A DNA stretch of 64,000 bases from Neorhizobium tomejilense (GTDB lineage: Bacteria > Pseudomonadota > Alphaproteobacteria > Rhizobiales > Rhizobiaceae): the NCBI GenBank assembly GCA_002968845.1, contig PVBG01000022.1, forward strand, positions 1-64,000, written 5' to 3'. The position numbers and the translations under genes were made by a program. Below the pieces are notes generated by a model. It was given only the letters and a program-made list of their open reading frames with translations. It did not search any database and was not told where the DNA came from. Positions 26,163-33,649 of the stretch are shown here, in pieces. Position 1 is the stretch's first letter. Every line of letters starts with the position of its first letter.

Positions 26163-26672
26163 ATGACAGGCACGATTCGCATCATCGGCATCGATCCGGG
26201 GCTTCGACGCACCGGCTGGGGCATTATCGAGACGCTCGGTAACAGCCTGAAATTCGTCGCCTCGGGGACCGTCACTTCTGACGGCGACATGGACCTCGCC
26301 TCGCGCCTCTGCCAGCTGCATGACGGGCTGGCAGAAGTCGTGCATGCCTACCAGCCGCACGAGGCGGCCGTGGAGCAGACCTTCGTCAACAAGGATGCGG
26401 TCGCCACGCTGAAGCTCGGCCAGGCGAGGGGGGTCGTCATGCTGGTGCCGGCACGGGCCGGGCTGCCCGTCGCCGAATATGCGCCGAACGCCGTCAAGAA
26501 GGCGGTGATCGGCGTCGGCCACGGCGAAAAGCAGCAGATCCACATGATGCTGAAGATCCTGATGCCGAAGGCGGAGTTCAAGGGCAACGACGCCGCGGAC
26601 GCGCTGGCAATCGCCATCTGCCACGCCCATAACCGCGGCGGCCAGCGGATGCGCGCCGCGCTCGCCGGCTAG
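26163..26672 (+). CDS. ruvC: Holliday junction resolvase RuvC
   Basis: RuvC cuts Holliday junctions after RuvAB branch migration. The 170-residue protein has the four acidic residues in context: IIGIDPGLRRTGWG (Asp 10), VEQTFVNKD (Glu), and the Asp pair of NDAADALAIAICH. ATG 26163 gives the standard length; the frame extends upstream without support. ruvC opens the ruvC-vapBC-ruvA-vapBC-ruvB gene string. Confidence 0.96.
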   Translation: MTGTIRIIGIDPGLRRTGWGIIETLGNSLKFVASGTVTSDGDMDLASRLCQLHDGLAEVVHAYQPHEAAVEQTFVNKDAVATLKLGQARGVVMLVPARAGLPVAEYAPNAVKKAVIGVGHGEKQQIHMMLKILMPKAEFKGNDAADALAIAICHAHNRGGQRMRAALAG

Positions 26673-26675
26673 TTT

Positions 26676-26690
26676 GTTCTTGACTTGTTC
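26676..26690 (+). promoter_or_regulatory. SOS (LexA) box and promoter between ruvC and the first VapBC pair
   Basis: GTTC (26676-26679), seven bases (26680-26686), GTTC (26687-26690) is a perfect match to the LexA site of alphaproteobacteria. TTGACT (26680-26685) inside the box can act as a -35 element, with TAAGTA (26703-26708) 17 bp downstream as a weak -10. LexA bound here would block this promoter, which drives vapBC and then ruvA. Confidence 0.65.
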
Positions 26691-26727
26691 TAGTTCGGCC
26701 GATAAGTAATACTTGAGAGGTATTACC

Positions 26728-26988
26728 ATGCGCGTCACCGAAAAAGGCCAGGTTACGATTCCCAAGGAAATCCGCGACCGATTGAAGATCGGCCCGGGTT
26801 CGGAAGTGGATTTTATCGTGTCTGATGACTGCGTGAGGCTTGTCAGGCTCGACGACAGCAAGCAGGACTACAAGAGCTTCGAAGAATGGGCGGACAGCGT
26901 CAAAGGCACTTGGGATCTCGGCGGCATGACGACCGATGAGTACATCGACTGGCTTCGGGGACCGCGCGATGACCTCGACCGTCGTTGA
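26728..26988 (+). CDS. AbrB/MazE-fold antitoxin (VapB type), ruvC-ruvA gap
   Basis: The 86-residue protein begins MRVTEKGQVTIPKEIRDRL, a textbook AbrB swapped-hairpin DNA-binding domain. Its C-terminal part (about 45-86) is acidic and would mask the toxin. GAGAGG precedes ATG 26728. The toxin start lies inside its last codons (20-bp overlap), the usual antitoxin-toxin arrangement. It would repress its own promoter, which here also carries the SOS box. Confidence 0.9.
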   Translation: MRVTEKGQVTIPKEIRDRLKIGPGSEVDFIVSDDCVRLVRLDDSKQDYKSFEEWADSVKGTWDLGGMTTDEYIDWLRGPRDDLDRR

Positions 26989-27385
26989 TACGAATGTGCT
27001 GATTGATATGCTTGGGCCTGCCACTCCGGCGCGGACCTGGTCGCTCGGTGCATTGAAACGATGCGCGGAAGAGGGCGAACTTATCCTCAATCCGGTCATC
27101 TGGTCGGAACTGTCGGCATCGCCTCTGAGTGAACTCGAGATCACCCTGGCATTCGGCTGGCTCGGTATGAAGCGCGAGACCTTGTCTTATGATGCGGCAT
27201 TTCAGGCGGGTAAGGCGCATTTTTCTTACCGCAGGTCCGGCGGACTTCGTGAGCGAACCCTGCCGGATTTCCTGATCGGCGCCCATGCCGCGGTCCGCTC
27301 CCATCGTCTCCTGACCCGTGATGCAGCCCGTTACCGTGCCTATTTTCCCTCGCTCGATATCATCTCCCCCGAAACCCATCCCTGA
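26969..27385 (+). CDS. PIN-domain toxin (VapC type), ruvC-ruvA gap
   Basis: The 138-residue protein has VVDTNVLIDML (first catalytic Asp), NPVIWSEL (Glu), and PDFLIGAHA with LLTRDAARY (later acidic residues), the PIN nuclease pattern. ATG 26969 overlaps the antitoxin end. The ruvA start follows 12 bp after its stop, so ruvA is transcribed through the toxin gene. No family link to the second toxin at 28370 is obvious beyond the PIN fold. Confidence 0.88.
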   Translation: MTSTVVDTNVLIDMLGPATPARTWSLGALKRCAEEGELILNPVIWSELSASPLSELEITLAFGWLGMKRETLSYDAAFQAGKAHFSYRRSGGLRERTLPDFLIGAHAAVRSHRLLTRDAARYRAYFPSLDIISPETHP

Positions 27386-27397
27386 CGGACATCTTTC

Positions 27398-28015
27398 ATG
27401 ATCGGCAAGCTCAAAGGCACTATCGACGAGATCGGCGACGACTATGTGCTCGTCGACGTTCATGGCGTCTGTTACGAGGTCTTCTGTTCGTCGCGTGTGC
27501 TGTCGAAGATGGGTTCGGTCGGCGAAGCCGTGGTGCTCTTCATCGAGACCTATGTCCGTGAGGATCAGTTCAAGCTTTTCGGCTTCCTGACGGCACTGGA
27601 GCGGGAATGGTTCAACCTGCTGCAGAGCGTGCAGGGCGTCGGCGCCAAGGTGGCGCTCGCGGTGCTCTCGACGCTGACGCCCTCCGAGCTTACCAACGCC
27701 ATTGCCCTTCAGGACAAGACGACGGTCTCGCGTGCGCCGGGCGTCGGGCCGAAGGTCGCGGTGCGTATCGTGACCGAACTCAAGAACAAGGCGCCCGCCT
27801 TTGCCGGCGAGGCTTCGGGCAATATCGGCCTCAAGCAGGAGCTTGGCGAGGGCGTGGCCGCAGCACCGGTCGCCGATGCCGTTTCGGCGCTCACCAATCT
27901 CGGGTATTCCCGCGACCAGGCCGCGAACGCGGTCGCGGCAGCGCTCAAGAACGGCGGCGAGGGGGGCGATAGCGCCAGACTCATCCGGCTGGGACTGAAG
28001 GAACTGGCTCGGTGA
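27398..28015 (+). CDS. ruvA: Holliday junction branch-migration protein RuvA
   Basis: RuvA binds the Holliday junction and loads RuvB. The 205 residues include the OB-fold start MIGKLKGTIDEIGDDYVLVDVHGVCYEV. Helix-hairpin-helix motifs lie around LLQSVQGVGAKVALAVLSTL and RAPGVGPKVAVRIVTELK. The C-terminal three-helix domain (NLGYSRDQAANAV) contacts RuvB. It is separated from ruvC and from ruvB by toxin-antitoxin genes on the same strand. Confidence 0.96.
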   Translation: MIGKLKGTIDEIGDDYVLVDVHGVCYEVFCSSRVLSKMGSVGEAVVLFIETYVREDQFKLFGFLTALEREWFNLLQSVQGVGAKVALAVLSTLTPSELTNAIALQDKTTVSRAPGVGPKVAVRIVTELKNKAPAFAGEASGNIGLKQELGEGVAAAPVADAVSALTNLGYSRDQAANAVAAALKNGGEGGDSARLIRLGLKELAR

Positions 28016-28088
28016 GTGGAAAATTTGCGAGTTTGTCGGAATAATCGTACTATTTCCTCCAATCGCAGTTTTATCGGAGGAATGTGCT

Positions 28089-28373
28089 ATGGGTTGGACG
28101 CTTACGCTTTCTGCCAAGGGGCAGCTGACGATACCGAAAGACTTGCGGGAAGCGATCAATTTGCATCCGGGAGATGAGGTTGTTTATTCGGTGGTGAACG
28201 GAGATCTCGTGATTACACCGAAGAATATCGATTTCGGCGACCTTGTCGGTCTTCTCGGTAATCCGCCGAACGGGCCAGCAACATTGGAGGAAATCGACGC
28301 AGCCGTGATGGCGGCTGGCGGAGCCAATGTCCTTGACATCGGCGACGATGAACAAGCGGATGCAGCGGAATGA
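28089..28373 (+). CDS. AbrB/MazE-fold antitoxin (VapB type), ruvA-ruvB gap
   Basis: The 94-residue protein begins GWTLTLSAKGQLTIPKDLREAI, an AbrB swapped-hairpin domain. An Asn/Asp-rich linker and an acidic tail follow. CGGAGGA gives a strong ribosome site before ATG 28089. It is distinct in sequence from the antitoxin at 26728, so the two modules were acquired separately rather than duplicated. Its stop overlaps the toxin start by ATGA. Confidence 0.9.
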   Translation: MGWTLTLSAKGQLTIPKDLREAINLHPGDEVVYSVVNGDLVITPKNIDFGDLVGLLGNPPNGPATLEEIDAAVMAAGGANVLDIGDDEQADAAE

Positions 28374-28774
28374 CGTTGCTGGGGCTGGATACCAACGTCA
28401 TTGTGCGAACGCTGGTCGCAGATGATCCACAGCAAATGGCAGCAGCGAAAGAGTTCGCAAAAGGACTGGGCCGGGAATATACCGCATTCGTAACGCTTAT
28501 CAGTCTGCTTGAACTCGATTGGGCTCTCCGATCGCGATATGGTTTCAAGAAAAAGGAAGTCGTACTTGCCATTGGGAAGTTACTGCGGACGCGCGGGCTT
28601 GTGATAGAAAGCCATGCGCTTGTCGTTGCTGCGCTTCGGCAGGTTGAAAATACGAACGTGGATTTCGCTGATGCTCTCATCGCCGGCCGCTCGTTGGAAG
28701 AGGGATGCAAATCCATTAAAACCTTCGATAAGAAAGCCGCTTCGCGCGTCCCCGGAATGGAACTTCTCGCATGA
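28370..28774 (+). CDS. PIN-domain toxin (VapC type), translationally coupled to ruvB
   Basis: The 134-residue protein has GLDTNVIVRTLVADD (first Asp), ISLLELDWAL (Glu) and VDFADALIAG (later Asp pair), clear PIN nuclease residues. The start overlaps the antitoxin stop and its own stop TGA overlaps the ruvB ATG. Ribosomes finishing the toxin can therefore restart on ruvB. Such tight insertion inside a conserved repair operon is unusual. Confidence 0.9.
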   Translation: MTLLGLDTNVIVRTLVADDPQQMAAAKEFAKGLGREYTAFVTLISLLELDWALRSRYGFKKKEVVLAIGKLLRTRGLVIESHALVVAALRQVENTNVDFADALIAGRSLEEGCKSIKTFDKKAASRVPGMELLA

Positions 28775-29811
28775 GTGAACCCGCCCGCCTGATAACGCCG
28801 GAAAAGCGGGGCGAAGACCTGGATACGACGCTGCGCCCGCAGTCGCTGGACGAGTTCACCGGCCAGGCGGAGGCGCGCGCCAACCTGAAGGTGTTCATCG
28901 AGGCGGCGAAGAACCGCGGCGAGGCGCTGGACCACGTGCTGTTCGTCGGCCCGCCGGGGCTTGGCAAGACGACGCTGGCGCAGATCATGGCCAAGGAACT
29001 CGGCGTCAATTTCCGCTCGACATCCGGCCCGGTCATCGCCAAGGCAGGCGACCTTGCGGCCCTGCTCACCAATCTCGAGGAGCGGGACGTGCTCTTCATC
29101 GATGAAATCCACCGGCTCAACCCGGCGGTCGAGGAAATCCTCTATCCGGCGATGGAAGATTTCCAGCTCGACCTGATCATCGGCGAAGGCCCGTCGGCGC
29201 GGTCGGTGAAGATCGATCTGTCGAAGTTCACGCTGGTTGCCGCCACCACCCGGGCCGGTCTGCTCACCACGCCGCTGCGCGACCGGTTCGGCATTCCCAT
29301 CCGGCTGTCCTTCTATACGGTCGATGAGTTGGAACTGATCGTCCGGCGCGGTGCGCGGCTGATGAGCCTTTCGATGACCGATGCAGGCGCCCGCGAGATC
29401 GCCCGCCGCGCCCGCGGCACGCCACGCATCGCCGGGCGGCTCTTGCGCCGGGTGCGCGATTTCGCCGAAGTAGCGAAGGCCGAGGCGGTGACGAAGGAGA
29501 TCGCCGACGAGGCGCTGACCCGGCTGCTGGTCGACAATATGGGCCTGGACCAGCTCGACAAACGCTATCTCAACATGATCGCCGTCAATTTCGGCGGCGG
29601 ACCGGTCGGTATCGAAACCATCGCCGCCGGCCTGTCGGAACCGCGCGATGCGATCGAAGACATCATCGAACCCTACATGATCCAGCAGGGTTTCATCCAG
29701 CGCACGCCGCGGGGCCGCGTTTTGACCGCAAACGCGTGGAAACATCTGGGAATGCAGCCGCCGAAGGATCTCGAGGCCGCGCAATTCCGGATGAATCTCG
29801 AGGACGACTGA
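28771..29811 (+). CDS. ruvB: Holliday junction branch-migration ATPase RuvB
   Basis: This AAA+ motor drives branch migration with RuvA. The 346 residues show Walker A GPPGLGKTTL, Walker B FIDEIHRL, sensor AATTRAG, the arginine finger region LRDRFG, and the C-terminal winged helix ending RTPRGRVLTANAWKHLG. The start ATG overlaps the preceding toxin stop; no independent strong ribosome site is seen, so expression may depend on coupling. Length is normal. Confidence 0.97.
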   Translation: MSEPARLITPEKRGEDLDTTLRPQSLDEFTGQAEARANLKVFIEAAKNRGEALDHVLFVGPPGLGKTTLAQIMAKELGVNFRSTSGPVIAKAGDLAALLTNLEERDVLFIDEIHRLNPAVEEILYPAMEDFQLDLIIGEGPSARSVKIDLSKFTLVAATTRAGLLTTPLRDRFGIPIRLSFYTVDELELIVRRGARLMSLSMTDAGAREIARRARGTPRIAGRLLRRVRDFAEVAKAEAVTKEIADEALTRLLVDNMGLDQLDKRYLNMIAVNFGGGPVGIETIAAGLSEPRDAIEDIIEPYMIQQGFIQRTPRGRVLTANAWKHLGMQPPKDLEAAQFRMNLEDD

Positions 29812-30711
29812 GTGCTCACAAGGCGGACTTTGCTCAAGGCCTTCGCCGGAGGAGTTGCGACCCTGCTCGCTCTGGCCGCCTATCCCTTCGTGGAGGTGAT
29901 GGCACGGCCGCGGCTGACGCAATATGCCGTCACGCCCAGGCGATGGACGCCGGGATTGAAGCTGCGCGTTGTCGTCCTTGCGGATATCCACGCCTGCGAG
30001 CCCTGGATGAGCCTCGACCGGATCGGGTCAATCTGTTCGGCGGCCAATGCGCTGAACGGGGATGTCATCCTGCTGCTCGGCGATTACGTGTCGGGAATGG
30101 ACCTGCTGACCGAGCATATTCCGCCTGCGGATTGGTCGCAGTCGCTCTCGGTGCTGAAGGCGCCGCTCGGTGTTCATGCGGTGCTCGGCAACCATGACCA
30201 CTATGAGGATTTGTTCCTCCAGAGAAATCCCTTCACTGAGAATGTCGCGGCGGCTGCACTGAGGGCCGTTGGCATATCGACCTACATCAACGAGGCCGTC
30301 AGGCTGGAGAAAGACGGCCACTCGTTCTGGCTGGCGGGCCTCGGCGACCAGATGGCGCTGCGCCCCGGCAAAGACTTCAAGCGGACGATGATGAGGGGCA
30401 TCGACGATCTTCCGGGAACGCTCGCGCAGATTGACGATGACTCGCCGGTGCTGCTCATGGCACATGAGCCGGACATATTTCCGAAGGTGAGCGAGAGGGT
30501 CAGCCTGACACTTTCGGGTCATACCCATGGCGGCCAGATCAATATTCTGGGCTGGCAGCCCGCCGCTGCATCGCAGGGCTCGCGACGTTATCCGGCCGGA
30601 CATTATCGTGAGGGGGAGCGTGATCTCATCGTGTCCCGGGGCCTCGGCTGTTCCATCCTGCCGGTGCGAGTGGGCTCGAGGCCGGAAATCGTCGTGATTG
30701 AACTGGGGTAA
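29812..30711 (+). CDS. Tat-exported metallophosphoesterase
   Basis: The 299-residue calcineurin-like phosphoesterase carries a twin-arginine leader (RRTLLKAFAGGVATLLALAA). The metal ligands are VLADIHAC, LLGDYVS, VLGNHDH, LLMAHEPD and LSGHTHGGQ. It is similar to YkuE/YaeI-type proteins that act on phospholipid-like substrates; the exact substrate is unknown. The GTG start follows the ruvB stop directly (TGAGTG), so it is co-transcribed with ruvB. Confidence 0.9.
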   Translation: MLTRRTLLKAFAGGVATLLALAAYPFVEVMARPRLTQYAVTPRRWTPGLKLRVVVLADIHACEPWMSLDRIGSICSAANALNGDVILLLGDYVSGMDLLTEHIPPADWSQSLSVLKAPLGVHAVLGNHDHYEDLFLQRNPFTENVAAAALRAVGISTYINEAVRLEKDGHSFWLAGLGDQMALRPGKDFKRTMMRGIDDLPGTLAQIDDDSPVLLMAHEPDIFPKVSERVSLTLSGHTHGGQINILGWQPAAASQGSRRYPAGHYREGERDLIVSRGLGCSILPVRVGSRPEIVVIELG

Positions 30712-30716
30712 ACCGC

Positions 30717-31226
30717 ATGGCGCGCACTCGCATCCGTATCAAGACCAAGAGCAAGCGTATTTTCCAGATGCGGATTGCCGGCCTTGGATTCCGGTACGGT
30801 TACGTGCTGGTGCATCGCGCCGTGGATGAGGCCTTCTGGACTTTTCCGGGCGGGCGGGCGGAGATCGGCGAGACGTCGGAAGAGACACTCAGACGCGAGA
30901 TGGTCGAGGAAATCGGTGCCGAGGTGAGCGTTCGCCGGCTGCTCTGGTCGGTCGAGAACTTCTTCCACTACGAAGACCGCGACTGGCATGAACTCGGTTA
31001 TTATTACCTGATGGACATACCGGAGACCTTTCCCTTTCATCCGACCGACATCGTCCATCGGATCAAGGACGAGCACGATCTGGAATTCAAATGGGTCCCG
31101 GCGACGACCGCGGCGCTGAGGGCGCTCGACATCCCGCCCTACTTCATCGCCGAGGAAATAGAGAACCTGCCGGCCAGTCCGCGCCACCTCGTCTGGCGCG
31201 ACGGCGACCTCGACCTGAAATCTTAG
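30717..31226 (+). CDS. Nudix hydrolase
   Basis: The 169-residue protein has a complete Nudix box, from GGRAEIGETSEETL to REMVEEIGAE, with all catalytic glutamates, preceded by the FWTFPGG strand. Basic residues dominate the first 20 positions. Substrate specificity (a nucleoside diphosphate derivative) cannot be read from the sequence. It begins 6 bp after the phosphoesterase stop, so it belongs to the same transcript. Confidence 0.9.
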   Translation: MARTRIRIKTKSKRIFQMRIAGLGFRYGYVLVHRAVDEAFWTFPGGRAEIGETSEETLRREMVEEIGAEVSVRRLLWSVENFFHYEDRDWHELGYYYLMDIPETFPFHPTDIVHRIKDEHDLEFKWVPATTAALRALDIPPYFIAEEIENLPASPRHLVWRDGDLDLKS

Positions 31227-31376
31227 GTTCGATCTTTTTCCGCATTCGGCAGGACTTCAGCGCTCGCCTCCAGCGATCGTCGGCTGGCGGAGGCCGACGT
31301 GCCCGTTCCGCCCGCCCGCATTCCGGCTGGAACATCTGCGCTTCGCTTGCCGTTTCTCCCCGGAAAGGAGAACGCC

Positions 31377-31598
31377 ATGCAGAAGATCGAGATCGGGAAC
31401 GAGGTCGCGTGGACTTGGGGGCGATCCGAGGCCAAGGGCAAAATCGCCCAGAAATTCACCAGCGACGTGGAGCGGAAGATCAAGGGCAAGACGATCAAGC
31501 GCAAGGCGGATGCCGACGAGCCCGCGTTCCTCATCCGCCAGAAAGACGGCGACCGCGTTCTCAAGAGTGAGTCCGAGCTGAGGAAGACCCATGGATAA
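31377..31598 (+). CDS. DUF2945 / hypervirulence-associated TUDOR-domain small protein
   Basis: The 73-residue basic protein starts with a hydrophobic-Gly strand (IGNEVAWTWG), continues with AKGKIAQKFTSDVERKIKGKTIKRKA and ends with EPAFLIRQKDGDRVLKSESEL, matching the DUF2945 (HVA TUDOR-like) pattern. Function is unknown; related proteins occur widely in soil bacteria. GGAAAGGAG precedes ATG 31377. It overlaps the next gene by 8 bp, indicating a functional pair. Confidence 0.8.
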   Translation: MQKIEIGNEVAWTWGRSEAKGKIAQKFTSDVERKIKGKTIKRKADADEPAFLIRQKDGDRVLKSESELRKTHG

Positions 31599-31956
31599 CG
31601 AGATCCCCGATCACGTCCCGCCCGCCGAAGTGGCGCAGGCCGCTGAAAAAGGCTTGAAGCTTCGTTCCCAGCATCGCCGCGGCGGCACGATGGTCGGGGT
31701 AGCGCGAGCCCGGGACCTCAAGAACCGCAAGTTGATCTCGGAAAAGACGGTGCGGCGGATGGTGAGCTATTTTTCCCGCCACAAGGCGGACAAGCGTGCC
31801 GAGAATTTTGGCGACGACGAAAATCCGTCGACCGGTTACATCGCCTGGCTGCTCTGGGGCGGCGATGCGGGCCAGAAATGGGCCGAAGAGCATAAGAAGG
31901 CAATCGAAAAGGCAAAGAACGAGGCAAAGATGCGGCGCTTCACGCAGTCGCATTGA
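31591..31956 (+). CDS. Conserved hypothetical protein paired with the DUF2945 gene
   Basis: The 121-residue basic protein contains VPPAEVAQAAEKGLKLRSQHRRGGTMVGVARARDL and RRMVSYFSRH. STGYIAWLLWGGDAGQKWA follows. I recognise this as a recurrent rhizobial and phage-associated domain but cannot name a function; DNA or peptide binding is possible. It starts within the DUF2945 gene and its stop overlaps the convergent sqdC stop by 17 bp. Confidence 0.7.
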   Translation: MDNEIPDHVPPAEVAQAAEKGLKLRSQHRRGGTMVGVARARDLKNRKLISEKTVRRMVSYFSRHKADKRAENFGDDENPSTGYIAWLLWGGDAGQKWAEEHKKAIEKAKNEAKMRRFTQSH

Positions 31957-32827
31957 GAGCGGCCGCAAGATCCGCGATCGTCTGCCGCAAGAGCGCCGCG
32001 CCGCCCGGCTGCCAGCCCAGCGCCTTCAGTTTGTCCGTCGACATGACGTTGACGGCGGCGCGGTTTGCCGGCGGCGGCAGGTGGTGGTGGGACACCGGCA
32101 GGTGGCTGAGGATTTCGCGGGTATCGGTCAGTATGTCCGACGCATTGAACACCTGGCCGGCGATCTTGCCTGTTTCGGCCTCCAGCATGAGGCGAACGGC
32201 GGCGGCGACATCGCGGCCATGTGTCTCCGTTCCCGCACGTGACGGAACCGGCCGACCCGCCACGTAATCCGAAAAGAGAGCGCCCCATTTATTGGGGCGC
32301 AGATTGCCGTAGACGCCGGTGAGCCGGAGAGACGAGGTGGCAAAACCGGGGGCCGAAAGCTCCGCCAGTGCTCCCTCGGCCCAGAGTTTGATCTCGCCGT
32401 AGAGCCCGTCCGGCTTCAAAGGCAGGTCTTCGTCAAGCACCGTTCCGGCCGGGTGCCCGTCATAGACGGCCCTGCTCGAGAGGAAGACCGCCCGGCGGGT
32501 GCCGGCCTTCCTGGCGGTCTCGAACAGCTTCACGGTACCATCGAGGTTCAGCCGGCGGAAACGATCGGGATCATCGCCTTCGCCGCCACGATATTTTCCG
32601 GGCAAATGGTCGAAGGCGGCATGGACGAAGAAATAGGCCTCGTCGAAAGCTTCGATCTGGTCGAGGGCGGGATCGAGCGAAAGGGGTGCGAACTCGACGG
32701 GTTTGGAAAAGAAGCCAGGCGCCGGCGGACTGCGCCCTCCAACAATCACCTGGTATCCGGCATCGATGAGGCCTTCGACGATGTAGCGGCCGACCAGACC
32801 CGTTCCGCCCGATATCAGCACCTTCAT
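31940..32827 (-). CDS. sqdC: NAD-dependent epimerase/reductase, SqdC-like
   Basis: The 295-residue SDR protein has a Rossmann start MKVLISGGTGLVGRYIVE, the AYFFVHAAFDHLP segment and a late YGEIKLWAE catalytic Tyr-Lys. It is the third gene of the unit sqdB-sqdD-sqdC, an order known from Rhodobacter and Sinorhizobium sulfolipid operons; sqdC improves the fidelity of sulfolipid synthesis. The ATG overlaps the sqdD stop by 4 bp. The name rests partly on operon position. Confidence 0.8.
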   Translation of the reverse strand: MKVLISGGTGLVGRYIVEGLIDAGYQVIVGGRSPPAPGFFSKPVEFAPLSLDPALDQIEAFDEAYFFVHAAFDHLPGKYRGGEGDDPDRFRRLNLDGTVKLFETARKAGTRRAVFLSSRAVYDGHPAGTVLDEDLPLKPDGLYGEIKLWAEGALAELSAPGFATSSLRLTGVYGNLRPNKWGALFSDYVAGRPVPSRAGTETHGRDVAAAVRLMLEAETGKIAGQVFNASDILTDTREILSHLPVSHHHLPPPANRAAVNVMSTDKLKALGWQPGGAALLRQTIADLAAALNATA

Positions 32828-33636
32828 GGCGTTTCTCCCGGTTTCGGCAGGGTGGAGGGGGCGGGGATCTCGCGATCCTCGTAAAATGCATGCCAGAGGT
32901 CGATCAGCGGCCGCAGCCGGTCGGCCTTCGGGTGATCCTTCTCCCACGGCTTCTCATACTGGTAATGCAGCACGCCGATGCTTTCCCAATTCCAGAGATC
33001 GGGCATGTTGAACCAGACATATTGCAGCATGTTCATGAAGACAGGCAGGCCGTGCCAGCTCGGAAAGAAGCTCTCGAGAAACGTCTGGTCCGTCCGCCGC
33101 CAGAAGGCGTTCGGCTGGTCGAGCGCCGCAAGCATCCTGTCAAAAGTCTCGGCGGAAGGTTTGGCAACGAAGACGCCGGAGTTCAGGCGGTGGAAGTCCG
33201 AGAGGTTTTCGTAAACATTCGGGGCTGCGGAAAATTCCGGATAGGAAAACAGCTTGTCGATCGGCTTCAGCACCAGCGCGTCGGCGTCGATGAAGATGCA
33301 GGTTTCGTAGTCGGTGAGCTGCCAGAGCCGAAGCTTGCAGAAATTGTCGAGCGGCGTGTGGAAATCCGGCTTGCGGCCTTTTGTGAAGGGGGCGGCGCCA
33401 TGCAGGTTTTTTCGCGCATGCCGTTCGTTGAAGGCGGGAGAGAGGAGCAGATGTTCGACCTCGACCAGTCGGCAACCGAGAGCTTCGAGCGGGGCGAGGG
33501 CGGGGCGCTCGACGCCGCCGGTATGGAGGACGACGATATCGGCCTCAGTGCCGGTGCGGCGGATGGAGCGGGCCAGCGCGGTGGCGCCCATGGCGTAGTC
33601 GGCATTGGTGACCAGGGTGACGAAGGCGTTGGTCAT
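32824..33636 (-). CDS. sqdD: GT8 (glycogenin-like) glycosyltransferase, SqdD
   Basis: This 270-residue GT-A enzyme is the probable UDP-sulfoquinovose:diacylglycerol transferase that makes the sulfolipid SQDG at the inner membrane. Family marks are FVTLVTNADYAMGATALARSIR, the DxD-type motif IFIDADALVL, LNSGVFVAKPS, and a late HYQYEKPW metal-binding His. sqdB lies 13 bp upstream and sqdC overlaps its stop. Glycogenin-like SqdD occurs in bacteria, whereas plants use an unrelated SQD2, so the context is decisive. Confidence 0.82.
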   Translation of the reverse strand: MTNAFVTLVTNADYAMGATALARSIRRTGTEADIVVLHTGGVERPALAPLEALGCRLVEVEHLLLSPAFNERHARKNLHGAAPFTKGRKPDFHTPLDNFCKLRLWQLTDYETCIFIDADALVLKPIDKLFSYPEFSAAPNVYENLSDFHRLNSGVFVAKPSAETFDRMLAALDQPNAFWRRTDQTFLESFFPSWHGLPVFMNMLQYVWFNMPDLWNWESIGVLHYQYEKPWEKDHPKADRLRPLIDLWHAFYEDREIPAPSTLPKPGETP

Positions 33637-33649
33637 GAAGGTGTCCCGC

